64,000 nt of DNA from Acestrorhynchus altus (Eukaryota; Chordata; Actinopteri; Characiformes; Acestrorhynchidae), in the NCBI GenBank assembly GCA_034509495.1, contig JAVGWO010000026.1, forward strand, positions 1,987,409 to 2,051,408, given 5' to 3'. Below the pieces are notes generated by a model. That model had not been told where the DNA came from, made no database searches, and was given only the letters and a program-made list of their open reading frames with translations. Shown here piece after piece: positions 11,587 to 55,985 of this stretch. Both the position numbers and the translations under genes were made by a program. Position 1 is the stretch's first letter. Every line of letters starts with the position of its first letter.

Positions 11587-11744
11587 TGGATGTATTCTTT
11601 CAAACTTGCCTTTTCTCAGTCATTCTTTTCATTCATCTCAGGGTGTAAAAAAATCTGGCAAGCCTTTATTTGAAGGCCACCTTCTGTTACATGGAGAACA
11701 AATTGAGTGCACCTGGTCACAATAACTGTTACTGAGAATATGCT

Positions 11745-11935
11745 ATATGTCCAAATGTTTGTGGACACCCCTTCTAGTGAATGCATTGTGTTTTCTGGAA
11801 TGATGATGCTCCATCCAGTGCTTTTGAGATGATCTGCAGAGCTGGGGATGTGGTGCGGCGGTGATCGTCCAATATCCTAAACACACTCTTGTCATGGAAT
11901 GCATCCACATCCTCATAGCAATGTTCCAGAATCTA
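11745..11935 (+). mobile_element. Non-autonomous Tc1-like remnant, family B
   Basis: It begins with ATATGTCCAAATGTTTGTGG, the typical end of a fish Tc1-like family, followed by ACACCCCTTCTAGTGAATGC. The internal part (ATGATGCTCCATCCAGTGCT, then ATCGTCCAATATCCT) corresponds to a block seen in opposite orientation at 35085-35150 and more loosely at 47850. It has no coding capacity. Confidence 0.65.
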
Positions 11936-12229
11936 GCAGAACAACTTCCTTACTCCAACAATAGCATGATAAACTCTTTTATGAAACACTTTCAGGAAAA
12001 AAACACAATGAATGAGCATTTTCTTTCGTATGGTGTAGCCAAGAAAAAGAGATTAAGGCATAAAGAGAGCACTTCTTTAATATTTAAATGAAGGTGACTC
12101 TTTTTCTATATTTTACTGCTTCAGAATAACAGAAAAATGACGCAACAATGTGGATACCCTACTCAGTACTTAACATTCACTTTAGCAATATCACTGCTTT
12201 TTTATTCAGCAAATAGTTTCTCACATCTT

Positions 12230-12560
12230 GTGTAGAGGATTTTTATTCATTCTTCAAATCTAAGGTCTTCTAAATTTGTGAGATTCTTGGGGCATCTTGA
12301 ATTAACTGCTTTTATAAGGTCTATTTTCTGGACTATAGCAATACCTTTGAATTGCACCTCTTGAGGCAGTCCATTTGAGGTGTGTTCATGGCTATTCATC
12401 CTCTTTTCAGGAAAGGTTTTCATCTGATGACTCTTCCTTGTGTAGATGTTGCTACACAGTAGAACAGTGCACCACACGTCTGTCAAATCTCTGTGAAGCT
12501 CTTTTGCAGTGCAGAGGCATTTTGGTGGGGTGCACAGACTTTTGGATTATGCTGCACAAA
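12230..12560. repeat. Unclassified dispersed repeat fragment
   Basis: The segment resembles a repeat I recognise from fish genomes, with landmarks TGTGAAGCTCTTTTGCAGTGC and CATCTGATGACTCTTCCTTG. Related fragments appear at about 22500-22740 and 41690-41760. No coding sequence can be supported, and the class is uncertain. Confidence 0.4.
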
Positions 12561-13189
12561 GACTTTTCTTAACACAGAAACCTTTTGTCAATACATTTCA
12601 ACTTAATATTTATTAAATTGCATTCTTTAGGATGAAGAGAATTTTAGGTTTTGCCTAAATTATATAGCTCTCCTGTTCTTAAAGGACACATTGTAACAAT
12701 GCTGACAAAGAATAAATGTGGACAAATCTGCTAATTTTTAAAATTTGAAAGTTTGGGTGCTTTCATGGGGACCAGATCAAGAGAAACATCTTAGAGTGTT
12801 TGTAGACTGAATTGTAGGCAATTGTATCGACTCCACCCTAGCTAGGACTTTGAGATTGCCGTTGGTATATCTGGACCATACTCTGCTGATATCAGCTATT
12901 AGTGGTCTCCTGAGCCAGGGGACAGACTTGACCACTTTCATTGTGCATCAGCCAACACACAGAACTCATTTTGTTAGAGATGAGGAAACTCATAATTGGA
13001 TGAATATAACTATGGTCATTTGATGGGGCCCCCAAGGATGGTTATGATGACCTGGGACAAGAAGTCTAAATAAGAGATAAGTTAGAGCCCTGCTAATCAG
13101 CTACTGCCGTCACTAAAAGTGATTGACAAGTCAAAGAAGCATAATTTACATATAGACACTAGGATCTATATACGCTGCCTGTAAGGTCT

Positions 13190-14200
13190 GTGCTCCAGGA
13201 CATGATCAACAGGCATGATCAACCCTTTCCCCATTCCTTCATGTCGTTGTTCCTATCTGTTCTTGGACTTTGTCAAAGGGTTGCCCATGTCTCAGGGCAA
13301 CACTGTAATATTATAGTTCACAGGTTCTCCAAAGCCTGCAAATGTAGTGCACTGCCCAAACTCCCATTTGGGAGCCAAGAAGACAGTGAAATTGCTGCTA
13401 CAACATGTGGTTATGGTATGTGGGCTACCAGAAGATTTGGTCTCTAATCAAGCCCGACAATTTGCTATTAGGTCCTGGAAAGCATTTTGCCAGCTACTGG
13501 GTGCCTCAGCCTATAATCTGGCTTTCATTCGCAGCCCAATGGCCAGACTAAGAGGGTCACCCAAGACCTTGGAAGGACCCTCCACTGTCTGGTCTCTTCT
13601 AATCCTTCCACTTGGGCTGATAACCTACTCTGGGTGGTGTATGCCCCCCTGAGGTTTCCAGAGCAGTAAAATGAAGTGGGAGTCCCAGTGGCTGAACATT
13701 TTATTTGGTGATGCCACCAAGCCTGGCAGAAGGCCCAAACTGCTCTCTGGATTGCCTCAGCAGCCCATAAGCAAGCTGTGGTCCATAAACAATGGCCTAG
13801 ACCCACCTTATAGTCAAAACTGCACACAGTATCTGGTGGTTTGGGAAGGGTATTAGCCTGAGGAGTGCTCCTCGGTCCTGCTCATAACATTCTGGATCTG
13901 GAGCTCAACTGGGCCTTCAGATGTGGCCATGCTGCATTTCAATTCCTGCTGTGCCATTCCTTGGAGACAGTGGCTGGGCAATGTACTACACCACAGCCAC
14001 CAGAGGGAAACCTAGAGCCACTGCACCCTGATTAGGGGCAATCAGCAACACTGGCCCTCCTATTGCCTCTCCTATTTAAGGGATGCCAATTCCTAACTCT
14101 GCCCTCAGTCTTTGGTTTCTCTTGTGAGAGTGCCACATGCAAGGCTGTCCTGTAAATGCAAGTGAAAAGTGAATGTAAGTGAAAGTGAAGTAATGCTTCC
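13190..14200 (+). pseudogene. Decayed Ty3/Gypsy retrotransposon pol fragment (integrase to chromodomain) with 3' end
   Basis: Shifting plus-strand frames show integrase-like peptides: HRFSKACK near 13318, then VKLLLQHVVMVCGLPEDLVS at 13389-13448 and SWKAFCQLLGASA, typical of the fish Gypsy integrase core. Farther on, TQYLVVWEGY near 13830 resembles the start of a chromodomain. The reading frame changes several times and carries stops, so it is inactive. About 350 bp of non-coding sequence after it (including TATTTAAGGGATGC near 14080) may be 3' UTR or LTR. No matching 5' LTR or gag was found. It lies between cckar and tbc1d19. Confidence 0.75.
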
Positions 14201-16589
14201 TCAAATTCTTTTGAGTTTCCACATTTCTGTGATTTAGTTCAGCATTCTCACCCCATTTGTTTTTTCATACTTACCTGGGAAGCAGGCAGCCTACATTTTC
14301 CACTTTGGCTTCAATATTTCTTGCAGCTGCTCCATTATGGCAGTACATTTACATTTGGCCTTGAAACCAAATGGCTGAGGGGGTTTGAATCCCTTGGAAA
14401 GCAAGTCTTCAGTTTCAAGCTCAAATAAATATTTCCTCTGTTTCTAAGTGTCTTTGTCCTTTCTAGACCCATCAGTACTTTCTTACTGTCCAGTACTCCA
14501 CTTGGGTCCCTCTCCAAGTAGATCACTCAGTTTACACCAGTCTCCCACCCAGGCTGGAGGCCCAAATTCACCTCCAGGTGAGCTACCATATTACAAATTA
14601 TTGTGAAGTGATGAATAAAACAAAATATTTTGGAAAGTAAGGTGTCTCCACCCTAAACCTTAAATCTAACTATAACTCACAATTCAACACCTAATCCGTT
14701 CTAAAATTAATCTTAATCTAAAACCTAATTTTAACCCTATCCTTCTCACAATAATCCTACATCTAACCTCAGTAAAAGAAGTACAAGCTCATGAAATGAA
14801 AAAATAAAATTACACTCTGCTGTCTATCACTCTGTTGTTCATCAAAATCAAGTGCAGCATGTCATAAAACTGGATGCTTTTAAATTTGGCAAATGATGCA
14901 AGGTAGAAACCTGGAAATCAGGTTAAAATCACTGTGTGGTAAACCTGAAAATCTTTGCACTTCAAGCTTGCAGTACAAGTGGTAAATAACCCTGCTGTGG
15001 AAGGAGAAATAAAGTTGATGTAGTAGAAACAGATGATGGACAGTGGAGAAACTGAGCTTCCTGTTGTTGTGACTGCCAAGAGCATTCTTGAAGATAAAGA
15101 GACAGAGAGCATCTGCTACCTCCAGGAAGCCCACTGCGAAGAATTGGAAGTGTGTGTGCTGTCATCAAAACAAATTGTTTTTATTACAAGCACATTATGC
15201 ATAATGTGATGACATTCATGCCATCGTGGCTGATAATCTGCTCATTCAAATGAGTCATCTGACTGCACATGAAAAGAACAACAAAAAGCTGATTTAAAGA
15301 TGGTGATGGTGTAGATATGACCCATTTTAATCAGTCATCAAAATGTTGCACATGAATAAAAGATGGGAATGGCATGGAGAAATACATATTTGGCAGTAAG
15401 TGAACAATCAGTTCTTAAAGTTGACATTTCGAAAGCAGGAAAAATATGGAAGAATAGGAATCTGGTCTGAAGGTTTAATTTTGATAACTAGGGGACTGGG
15501 ATGGAACAACAACAGGTCTTGTGGGGTGTTCCCAGCATGCAGTGGTCAGTTCCTTCCAAAAATCTAAAAAAAGACAACTGGTGACCCAGTGACAGGGTCA
15601 ACAGGGTCCTGGGCACCCCATGCTCCTTATAATCATGTTAATGGCAGTGTGTGTGTGTGTGCTGTTTAGGTGGGCTAGTAATGGCACCACAATGCACTAG
15701 AAATCAAGGCAAGCAGGTGGAGGCAGCCCTGACCAGTGTTCTGCTGGGAAGGGTTGGGTCTTAACATTCATGTGGATTTTAATTTGACATGTACCACATA
15801 CACAAATATGGTTGCACACCAACAATAATTCTTTGTGATCGCAACAGAATACCCCACAGGCAGAGGCCTCCTTCAGCAAAATAATGCTTCCAAGCTGTTG
15901 CCTTGGGCTTGACATGGGATGGACAGGACAAAAACGTTTGATCCATGAAGGCTCCACTTTACAACTTAGAAGACTTAAAGGATTTGTGCCTGATACCATA
16001 GGAGGCCTTCAGAGGTCTGTTGTAGTCCATAATTGAATGGGTCAGAACTGTGATGGCTTTTAGCTTCAGGAGATGGGACCCACAAAATATTAGGGAGATG
16101 GTTTTAATGATAAGATTGATTGTTGTAGTAGAGTAGTTTAAGTCACTTTCTTGGTGTATAAATAATATGTGACTTGGTTGGAGCAAGAAATGCTCGTTAT
16201 TTACAACCCAGTTATTTTGCATCTGAATGAATCACACTGTTTTCTTGCTGGGAAAAACTTGTGGAAAAAAACTTCTCCTTTAATTTTTTACAATACTGTT
16301 GCCAACTCACATAATCCATACATCATAGCACAGCTTTTAACATAAACATTGTACCACTAGCATTATGAAAAATAACTTTTAATAGATAGTGTTGCTGTCC
16401 TCTCATCTGTGTCCTCTCAGTGCAATGTAGGCTGGTTAGCTTTTAGTCTCACTCCTGGTTGGGCTAAACATTAAAAGTAATAAGAGTTTTTCACTTCAGT
16501 TTGGGTGTCAGCTGAGGTAGTTGAATTTGTTGTCGTGGGAGTGAAGATAGTAAAAGCTGGTCGGTTAATGTGAATTCTGTCAGCCGGAG
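14201..16589. other. Intergenic sequence between cckar and tbc1d19, no gene seen
   Basis: About 2.4 kb without recognisable exons. Open stretches here are short, overlap on both strands and resemble no family I know. A CCTAACC/CTAAACC-like AT-rich patch at about 14650-14770 is low-complexity only. Confidence 0.5.
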
Positions 16590-16751
16590 TGAAGCTGTCA
16601 AGGCGGAACCTTGTGTTCGGGATCCGCGTTTCCCGCGGAGGCTGCGCTGCAGTTGCTAAGATACGGTGCCTCGTCAGTAGATGCTGAGCCTCTAAATGAC
16701 TCTGAAGCTCGTTTTAAAGAGCCTGTTTGACCACACTGAACATTTCCAACG
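16590..16751 (+). promoter_or_regulatory. 5' UTR and proximal promoter region of tbc1d19
   Basis: A short GC-rich island (CCGCGTTTCCCGCGGAGGCT near 16623-16642) precedes the tbc1d19 start. An in-frame TGA at 16737-16739, four codons before the ATG, fixes the start at 16752. No TATA box is apparent. The transcription start is inferred to lie in or just upstream of this segment. Confidence 0.55.
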
Positions 16752-49078
<32,327 letters not shown>

Positions 49079-50162
49079 GTCATGCGTATGTGGGTGTTGC
49101 CACCAAGCAGTCTGCCAAGCTGTGCATGTCCATGCCAACCAGGTCATTTGCAGTGACTGATACCCTTTCAAATGCAACAAGATAATAAGTGAGGACATAA
49201 GCAGAACATTCTACAGACCACCAGAACAAAAGCTTTGTACTCAGTTAGGCTTCATGTCAATCAGGCCCACAAAAGTATGCCAATTTAGAAATGTAGATGG
49301 TAAGTGTTCGTAATCAACACCATAATAACAGCTTAAACAGTTATTATACATTTATAGTCAGTATGCTGCTTTTGCCAATCTGCTGTATGCTATTGACATG
49401 TTTAAATATCATTTATATTTTAAAACTATCATCCAGTTTATGCCTTATCCAACAGTGTATTATTAGCATCCAAAGATGGGGGAAACAAGTGCTGTACGCA
49501 TTTGTATGTGTAATGCATGTAATTGAACATGTCTTGGCTGCAGTATTTAGTAACAGTAAAGATATTGCTTGTGTGAGTTTATGGCTTTGTGTGTGCCAGA
49601 CAGTTTTAGGGCTTGTACTGATGATTTGTGCCTCAGAGCAAAAAGCCTTTCCACTGTTTTAATATCAATTATTGTTGCTTTACATGCAGGGAGTTGAGGA
49701 TTTGTGATTATATAAAAATGGCCATGTGATCTGTATTAAAAAATGGTCATATTCTTACATAAGTCCAAACCCACCTCTTCATAGATACTGTTATGTAACA
49801 AACACGTCACCACCGACCCGTAGGACACAGATGGGAATAAAACAATCCATGCCAAATCACCTTAAAACAGTCAGAAGACCTTAATGTGTCACTTTTTAAA
49901 GTTTATATATTGTTTTTTTTTTATTATTTATTTAATGTTTTATACAGTACCTACACATATTGACTTGCCAATCACATCTGATGTTCCTCTGTAACAACAT
50001 TGTAATGAATGTACTTTTATTTATAGTATTTGTTCTGCACTCTTGAAAAGCTGTAAAATGCTTTTTTTGTCATTTAATGTGATGTAAGATTAAATGGTCA
50101 AGTATGATGGTATGAGCTGTTGTACACTTTGAATTGGAGCCACAGATACTTATTCATTAAAG
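49079..50162 (+). other. tbc1d19 3' UTR, inferred
   Basis: Sequence between the stop codon and the best polyadenylation signal. It contains an AATAAA at 49836-49841 with little GT-rich sequence after it, which could be an upstream alternative signal. The extent of the UTR is inferred. Confidence 0.45.
50157..50162 (+). terminator. Candidate tbc1d19 polyadenylation signal ATTAAA
   Basis: ATTAAA followed within 15-40 bp by a GT-rich tract (TTTTTGGTGTCTTTGTGTCT, 50176-50195), the usual arrangement of a vertebrate cleavage site. It lies about 1.1 kb after the stop codon. Confidence 0.5.
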
Positions 50163-50202
50163 TATGATTTAAAGTTATTTTTGGTGTCTTTGTGTCTGTT
50201 TA

Positions 50203-52344
50203 GTAGAGCGGTTAGACTAGGTCCCAACTGATATATTGGTTGGCCAACTTATCTGTCAATATATAGTTGCTGTCAGGCAAAAAGGTTTGTACCTCCAATG
50301 ATGTCATTCTTTAGTTTTTGACATAATCTGATAAATGAAGCAATACAATGTTTCAAAATTATGTGGAATCTTTTGCATTGACTTTCACTGAAAGTTAGTA
50401 GGCTTTATGCAGAATGTTGCATAAACAAACCAGAAAATGAGACTCATCCACTAATCAGAAAAGCTGATAGTGGCAGTATGAGCTAATGACATTATAGACT
50501 CTTTACATTTTTCATTTATATTTTGTTTGTTTTTTTATTTATCATGCACAGCCCAGCTGTCAGCTAATTAGCATAACAAAACACTCATACCTCAGCTGGC
50601 AGGCTTTTGACACTGCGGTTATCCTACCCAAATACTGCATCTTCGCTGTTAGCATCGCAATTATGGTCATCTTTGGGAACTCCTGAAGACACCGGGTGAA
50701 ATGATGCATTCAAGTGTCATCAGAAATTGAGAAATATCATTTGTACCACTTGTAAATACTATTTATTTGGCTTTTTGAGTGCAATTTACTAGTGGTGAAA
50801 CTTGTCAGATGGATTCTTGATTATACATGTTTACGGGATGTGACGTGAATTTGGACTTTTTACCTTTATTGTATTTCTTTTCTCACATTTTTATTACACT
50901 TCAGTTAGATAATATTAATTTTTTTCATTAGATCTTTATATGTGTTTGTGGATGTTTTGTTTTGGGATATTCTGACATTCAAATGGATTCAAGCTTACCA
51001 TCTGGTACATACAGCCTTGTGATGAACACTCGAATGCAGCATTAAGCACCATACTTAGGGTAGCTCATATAGTGATAACACAGAATGCGGAAGTTGTTTG
51101 TGCATAATCACGATTTTTTCCCTTTATCCTGTAAAATTTTACATTTCACAGATACAAGGTTTTTGTGTGAAAACGGATGTATTATGTCCTAATGAAGCAT
51201 ACGAAACAATAGAAATTGCTCAGCAGTTCTGAAGTTCCTAAAGAGAGAAAAAAAAAAAAAAAAAAAAAGCAACCAGTGCAGGAAGTGTATTGGTGCCTCT
51301 TTATCTTTTAATTGCTATCACTCTATTGTATGATATCAGTAATTTAGATTTTTAACTGCTTAAATGTGTATTGATCATGAAGTTTTTGAATCAGTCCACT
51401 ACTGACCACTAGCATGGCTGAAATTTGTTTACACATATATCAGACTTTATTTAGCAGTCAATAGTAATATCAGATGGTAAAAAGAATAAATGTAGCCTTA
51501 GTGCACTTTAGGACTGTATGATGTCATGTTTTGGCTGTGTATTTTGACAAGTGGGGTCTTTGAGGAGTTGAACACTATTTCACCTGAGCTGACAGGATTT
51601 AAGAAATTTCAAGGCCTATTTCTCCACATCATTGTAGTGTTTATTAATGTACCTGTAAAATCATTTAGCCCGTTAATACACATCTTTGTTCTAAGATGCT
51701 TTTGGAAACTCCAGCGCTGATCAGTACCTGTAGCTTCTAAAGGTTTCAGTATTGGTATAAGAACCAAATGTGTGCTATTGTGCTTCTTTTGTTACAGCTA
51801 AAATCTACTGGTATTTAACGAGATGGCTGTCTAATGTGTTTTTAAGGGCCTTTGTGGTGTTGTATGACTGCAGATGTGAACACTTGGCCCTTTCAGTATC
51901 GCCACCATTAACTCACAGGTAGCTCCCAGAAAATTACCCTCCCGTCTCCTTTGACACATGCTAAGTACGTCTATGCCCCTGCTACTCGGCTGGCCGCCAG
52001 CCTTACTGCTTGCTCATATCAAATTATGCCACTCGTCAGTTTTCTGCCCTCCTTCTCGCTCCCTGTGCCTCACCCCGAGCCTCAGTCTCGCTCCATCTGC
52101 CACCTGTTTACCCAGCTTCCCACGGCCTGTCTTGCTTATCGCCACGGAGATGATCACCAAGCCCCGTCATTTTAACCCACCATGGCTCTGGGACCTGGAC
52201 TAAAACTATGTGCTGACCTGCTGACCAGAAGGGTGCAATTTGGAAGTACTGCGCAACCACTCATCACTCCAACACTGTTCCTCGATGAAAGATTTCATGT
52301 AGAGGGGACTATCACATTTCCTTCAAGGCACTTTTGTGTATTTA
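50203..52344. other. Intergenic sequence downstream of tbc1d19, no gene seen
   Basis: About 2.1 kb of mostly AT-rich DNA. It has a poly(A) run at about 51248-51269 and a C-rich segment at 51940-52200 with short open frames that look like nothing I can name, possibly repeat-derived. Confidence 0.5.
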
Positions 52345-53030
52345 CAGTCTTATGCAGAAGTTTGGGCACCCTTGGCCAAGTGACACACTTTGTTACTAAT
52401 ACTTTCCCTCCGGTTTATTTACAAAGTCTCTGTAAATTATACGTTGTGCAAGATATTCTTTCTTTCATAAGTTTGACAGCACTTGCTAGTTTCACCAACA
52501 GACAGTTTAAAGGGAAGTAATTTGTGGCACAGCTGACAAGTCCAAGGAACTGACGATCTGAGAACAATGATCATATATTAAGTCCGAATGGTCTCTTGGG
52601 TCCATTTCTAAGAGATATTTGGAGTAAAAGTGAGGAATTAAATCCCGTTGACACTGTAACAACTGTTAAGCATGGTGGTGGAAGCAACATAAAACAAAGC
52701 TGTTTTGCTGCCAGTGCAACAGTTACACTGGACAAAGTGGATAGAATAATGAAGAAGGAGGACTACCTCAGAATTCTTGAGCATAACCAAATGAAGGTCA
52801 TACGTTTGGAATGATATTCCCAAATTCCTGACTGCAATCCTATTGAAAAGTGAGGACTGTGCTTAAAGGTCAGGTCAGTGTCAGAAAATCCACTAATTGG
52901 ACTGAATTTGATCAGTTCTGCCAAGAAAAGTGGTCAAATAGCTGGAATTCTGCCAGAAGCTTATTGATGGCTATCAAAAGCATCTGGTCAAGGGGCACCT
53001 TTCCAAACATTTAACCAAACATTGTGTGCC
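52345..53030 (+). mobile_element. Degraded Tc1-like transposon
   Basis: The left end near 52350 reads TTATGCAGAAGTTTGGGCAC, a recognisable fish Tc1 terminus. A plus-strand fragment at about 52655-52690 carries the VKHGGGS motif, followed by decayed sequence, and 52940-53000 (GAAGCTTATTGATGGCTATC with one base different) is its C-terminal region. Frameshifts are present and no intact frame remains. Confidence 0.75.
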
Positions 53031-53081
53031 GTATACGTAAGTTTAACCTTGTAGGTTTAAGTTTGACCCTGGGTAGATTTC

Positions 53082-53095
53082 AGACCCCCCCCCCC
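53082..53095 (+). repeat. Poly(C) homopolymer
   Basis: A C run of about 12 bases in the intergenic region. Confidence 0.85.
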
Positions 53096-53859
53096 CTTAA
53101 ATATATTATTTTTTAATTAAAGATGTTGTGCACTTATTCTGCTCTCAAAAAAGAACAGTACATAGACATCACTAAAAGCCCAATACAATATTGCCATGAC
53201 AACTGTCTATCATGAGTATGTAAAAAATCTGACCCCAGCTTTACCATTATGCGTATCTAAGCCATGCTAACGCAGAGTAGTTACCCCACTATTGTCCATA
53301 CTGAAAAACATGTTGCATCACCACAGTTAAAAGCTAAACAACTCAAAGAATGCTGTTGTGTTGATCGCATGGTTTGTTTGTGTACTTTTTTTTAAATTGT
53401 TAAAATGTGTTAATATGTGACCTGTTAAGTGCACTTAAAAGGGAGTATTTGAATACTCTGAATACTCTGCACACTGAACAAACCAGAACTGTCAAACTGG
53501 GTTTGTTCCACGCCACAGCTCTGCAGATTCTTATTTCCCCTCCTCTAATACTGTTAACATTATCTGAAAAACAGAAAAGAAGGTTCCCCCTACGTAGTCA
53601 GAATAATGAAGTCGGTACATTTTGTTCAGCAGCATGAATCAGTAAAGTTGACATCAAAGCTGTTTTTATGGTGGAGGATGAATGAATGAACTGCTCAGAG
53701 ACTAAAACTACTGCCTAGTTTATGCTTATGTGATGGGTGTCCGGTGATTTGTTGAATCCTTGTGTAATGAAACAGAATGCTCAACTACAGGGCTCTAGTT
53801 CCATACCTTTGGAACTAAAATATATTTTCTAAAAATTAAAACACACATTAAACCCATTA

Positions 53860-54330
53860 TGTAACAATCTGAAGACATTCAAGAACAGATGAGAAACAAA
53901 GTAATTGATATCTATGAGTCTGGAAAATCTTACGAAGCCATTTCTAAGGAACAGTGGTGAGCCTTTCCAGGAGTGGCCAGCCTACCAAATTTACTCCAAG
54001 AGCACATCGATGACTCATCCAGGAGGTCACAAAAGAGCCCTGAACATCTAAAGCACTGCAGGCTTGACTTGCCTCAGTAAAGGTTCATGCTTCAACAATA
54101 AGAAAGTGAACGTTCTAAAGCAAGAACCACTGCTGACCAAAAAGATGTTAAAAACATCTTAATGATCCCAAAGACTCTGGGGAAAATATTCTGTGGACTG
54201 ACGAAACAAAGTAGAACTTTGAATGGTGTGTCTCATTACATCTGACGTAAAACTAAACTAACAGATGTGAAAGACTGGTTTTATAGGGACAGTGACAAAA
54301 AAACAAATGTGATAAATGTGACAAATGTGA
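53860..54330 (+). mobile_element. Degraded Tc1-like transposase fragment
   Basis: The sequence follows the middle of a common fish Tc1 transposase gene: GGCTTGACTTGCCTCAGTAA, then AAAACATCTTAATGATCCCA and TGTGGACTGACGAAACAAAG, which is the WTDETK catalytic region. Deletions and stops inactivate it. Confidence 0.8.
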
Positions 54331-54386
54331 CAAAAAAGCAAAAAGAAAACCTGTAAGGGGGCAAATTCATATTTTTCATTCATTCG

Positions 54387-54461
<75 letters not shown>
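54387..54461 (+). repeat. (AATC)n microsatellite
   Basis: About 18 uninterrupted tetranucleotide units, upstream of the CpG-rich promoter region. Confidence 0.98.
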
Positions 54462-54515
54462 TTTATTTTCACTTGGGACTACATTGAGGGTCACCCTCGT
54501 TTACAATACAGTATT

Positions 54516-54563
54516 GTGTGTTTGTGTGTCTGTCTGTGTGTTTGTGTGTGTGTGTGTGTGTGT
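54516..54563 (+). repeat. TG-rich microsatellite
   Basis: TG and TCTG/TTTG repeats of about 48 bp between the AATC tract and the GC-rich island. Confidence 0.9.
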
Positions 54564-54619
54564 ATAATGAGTAAGAAAGACAAAGATAAAGAAATTATAG
54601 TAGTTTATCTTTTTGAATT

Positions 54620-54680
54620 AAATATGCACTATGTAGGGAGTAGGGAGCAGGGTGTGTTGCACTATGTAGGGAGTAGGGTA
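54620..54680 (+). repeat. Direct repeat GCACTATGTAGGGAGTAGGG
   Basis: The 20-mer GCACTATGTAGGGAGTAGGG occurs twice, starting near 54626 and 54659. Similar sequence is part of a common fish dispersed repeat. Confidence 0.7.
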
Positions 54681-54689
54681 ACTCTCCCC

Positions 54690-55760
54690 GAGTACATTCC
54701 CGCGTTCCACGTTTCAAACCCGAAGCCAGAGCGACCAATCAGATCCTGCCATGTTGGGAGAGTCTGGCCAATCACAGCGCGCTTGGAGGAGCCAAACTCC
54801 CCGGCGGCGGCATTGTGTTTATGGGGGACTGAGTCTCCTAGTGTCCCTCTTCCTGATCAGCGGCCCTCACTGCTTCTCCAGGTCCGAGCTGAGGTCCGTG
54901 CACAGAGAGGCAGTGTGAGGAAGAGTTAGGCAGAGTGAGACACTGTGAGGGAGAGAGGGGCAGAGTGAGGCACAGTGTGAGGGAGAGAGGGGCAGAGTGA
55001 GGCACAGTGTGAGGGAGTGAGGGGCAGAGTGAGGCAGTATGAGAGAGAGGGAGAGAGGGGCAGAGTGAGGCACAGTGTGAGCAAGTGAGGCAGTGGAGCT
55101 CCGTGTTGTGGTACGTCACCGGGTCGGAGGAGGACCCCCGGCTCTCCCGCGCGTATCCGGAGCTCATCACTGCGCGCGCAGAAGAACGGGGCGCGTGGGC
55201 GGAGCCTCCACAACACCTCCCGCAGAACGATACCGAGCCGCGCGCTCCCTGCGCGAGGGGCAGAGGGACGGATTTGCATACGGACTTCCGCCCCCTCGGG
55301 TTCACTTGTGCATCGCAGCGAGGGGGGCTCACCGGGAGCCCCCTCACGCACACACACACACACACGCGCGCGCGCGCTGTTGGACTGGGCAGAAGGACGG
55401 GCTCTGACAGTAGTTCCCGGAGGCGGATCCTCGTCCTCCTCGCGCTCGCGCTCGCGCTATGCTGGCAGCAGCGCTGATTGGCCGCCGCGTGTGCACTCTC
55501 AGCGCTGTGGATCCGGAGCCCCGCAGGTCGCGGGTCTGTTCTCCGCGGAGGATTTGTGTATCGGGGTGTGTGATGCTGGAGGTGCTGCTCTGGAAGTTGT
55601 CCACGCAGCCCGCGGGTCTCTGCGCTGCCGATCTGCGCGTCTGGATCTTAAACGGGGGTTTAAGGAGCTGCGCGTGGAGCTCGAGCTGAAACACGGGCTG
55701 TTGGGAAGCACAGCTGCCGCGCAGACCGAGCTGCTGTGTGTCTGAAATGCGGTGAGATCA
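54690..55760 (+). promoter_or_regulatory. CpG-island-like promoter and 5' UTR of the stim2 candidate
   Basis: About 1 kb that contrasts sharply with the AT-rich surroundings: dense CpG (GCGCGCGCAGAAGAACGGGG, CTCGCGCTCGCGCTCGCGCT), many GC boxes and few A/T runs. It directly precedes the signal-peptide exon at 55986. Open frames inside it, on both strands, follow from the composition and resemble nothing known. The transcription start is not resolved. Confidence 0.7.
54905..55095 (+). repeat. About 32-bp purine-rich minisatellite in the CpG island
   Basis: Four to five units built from GAGGCACAGTGTGAGGGAGA and GAGGGGCAGAGT, of slightly varying length. The array lies inside the putative promoter. 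Confidence 0.85.
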
Positions 55761-55879
55761 GGTTGATCATCTGATCAGGCTGAGCTCTCTGACTGACTGC
55801 TGATCCTCCAGCCGGCTGCTCAGAGCGGCCACGTCTGCGTTTCACAGGCAGCAGAAAATTGACTACTGTCCATTTTCTT

Positions 55880-55880
55880 C

Positions 55881-55919
<39 letters not shown>

Positions 55920-55945
55920 CGAGAGAGAGAGAGTGTGTGTGTGTT
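55880..55945 (+). repeat. TG/GA compound microsatellite in the 5' UTR
   Basis: (TG)n, (GA)n and (TG)n in succession, ending about 40 bp before the ATG of the stim2 candidate. Confidence 0.9.
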
Positions 55946-55985
55946 CCTCCTCTGTCGTGGGAGGAACTGAAAGCTTTGGCCCACA

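Noticed and set aside
54838..55745. Open frames of 100-175 codons on both strands in the GC-rich island
   Set aside because: GC-rich and repeat-rich DNA lacks stop codons by composition. The peptides are low-complexity and several frames overlap. A divergent gene was considered, but there is no motif or splice structure.
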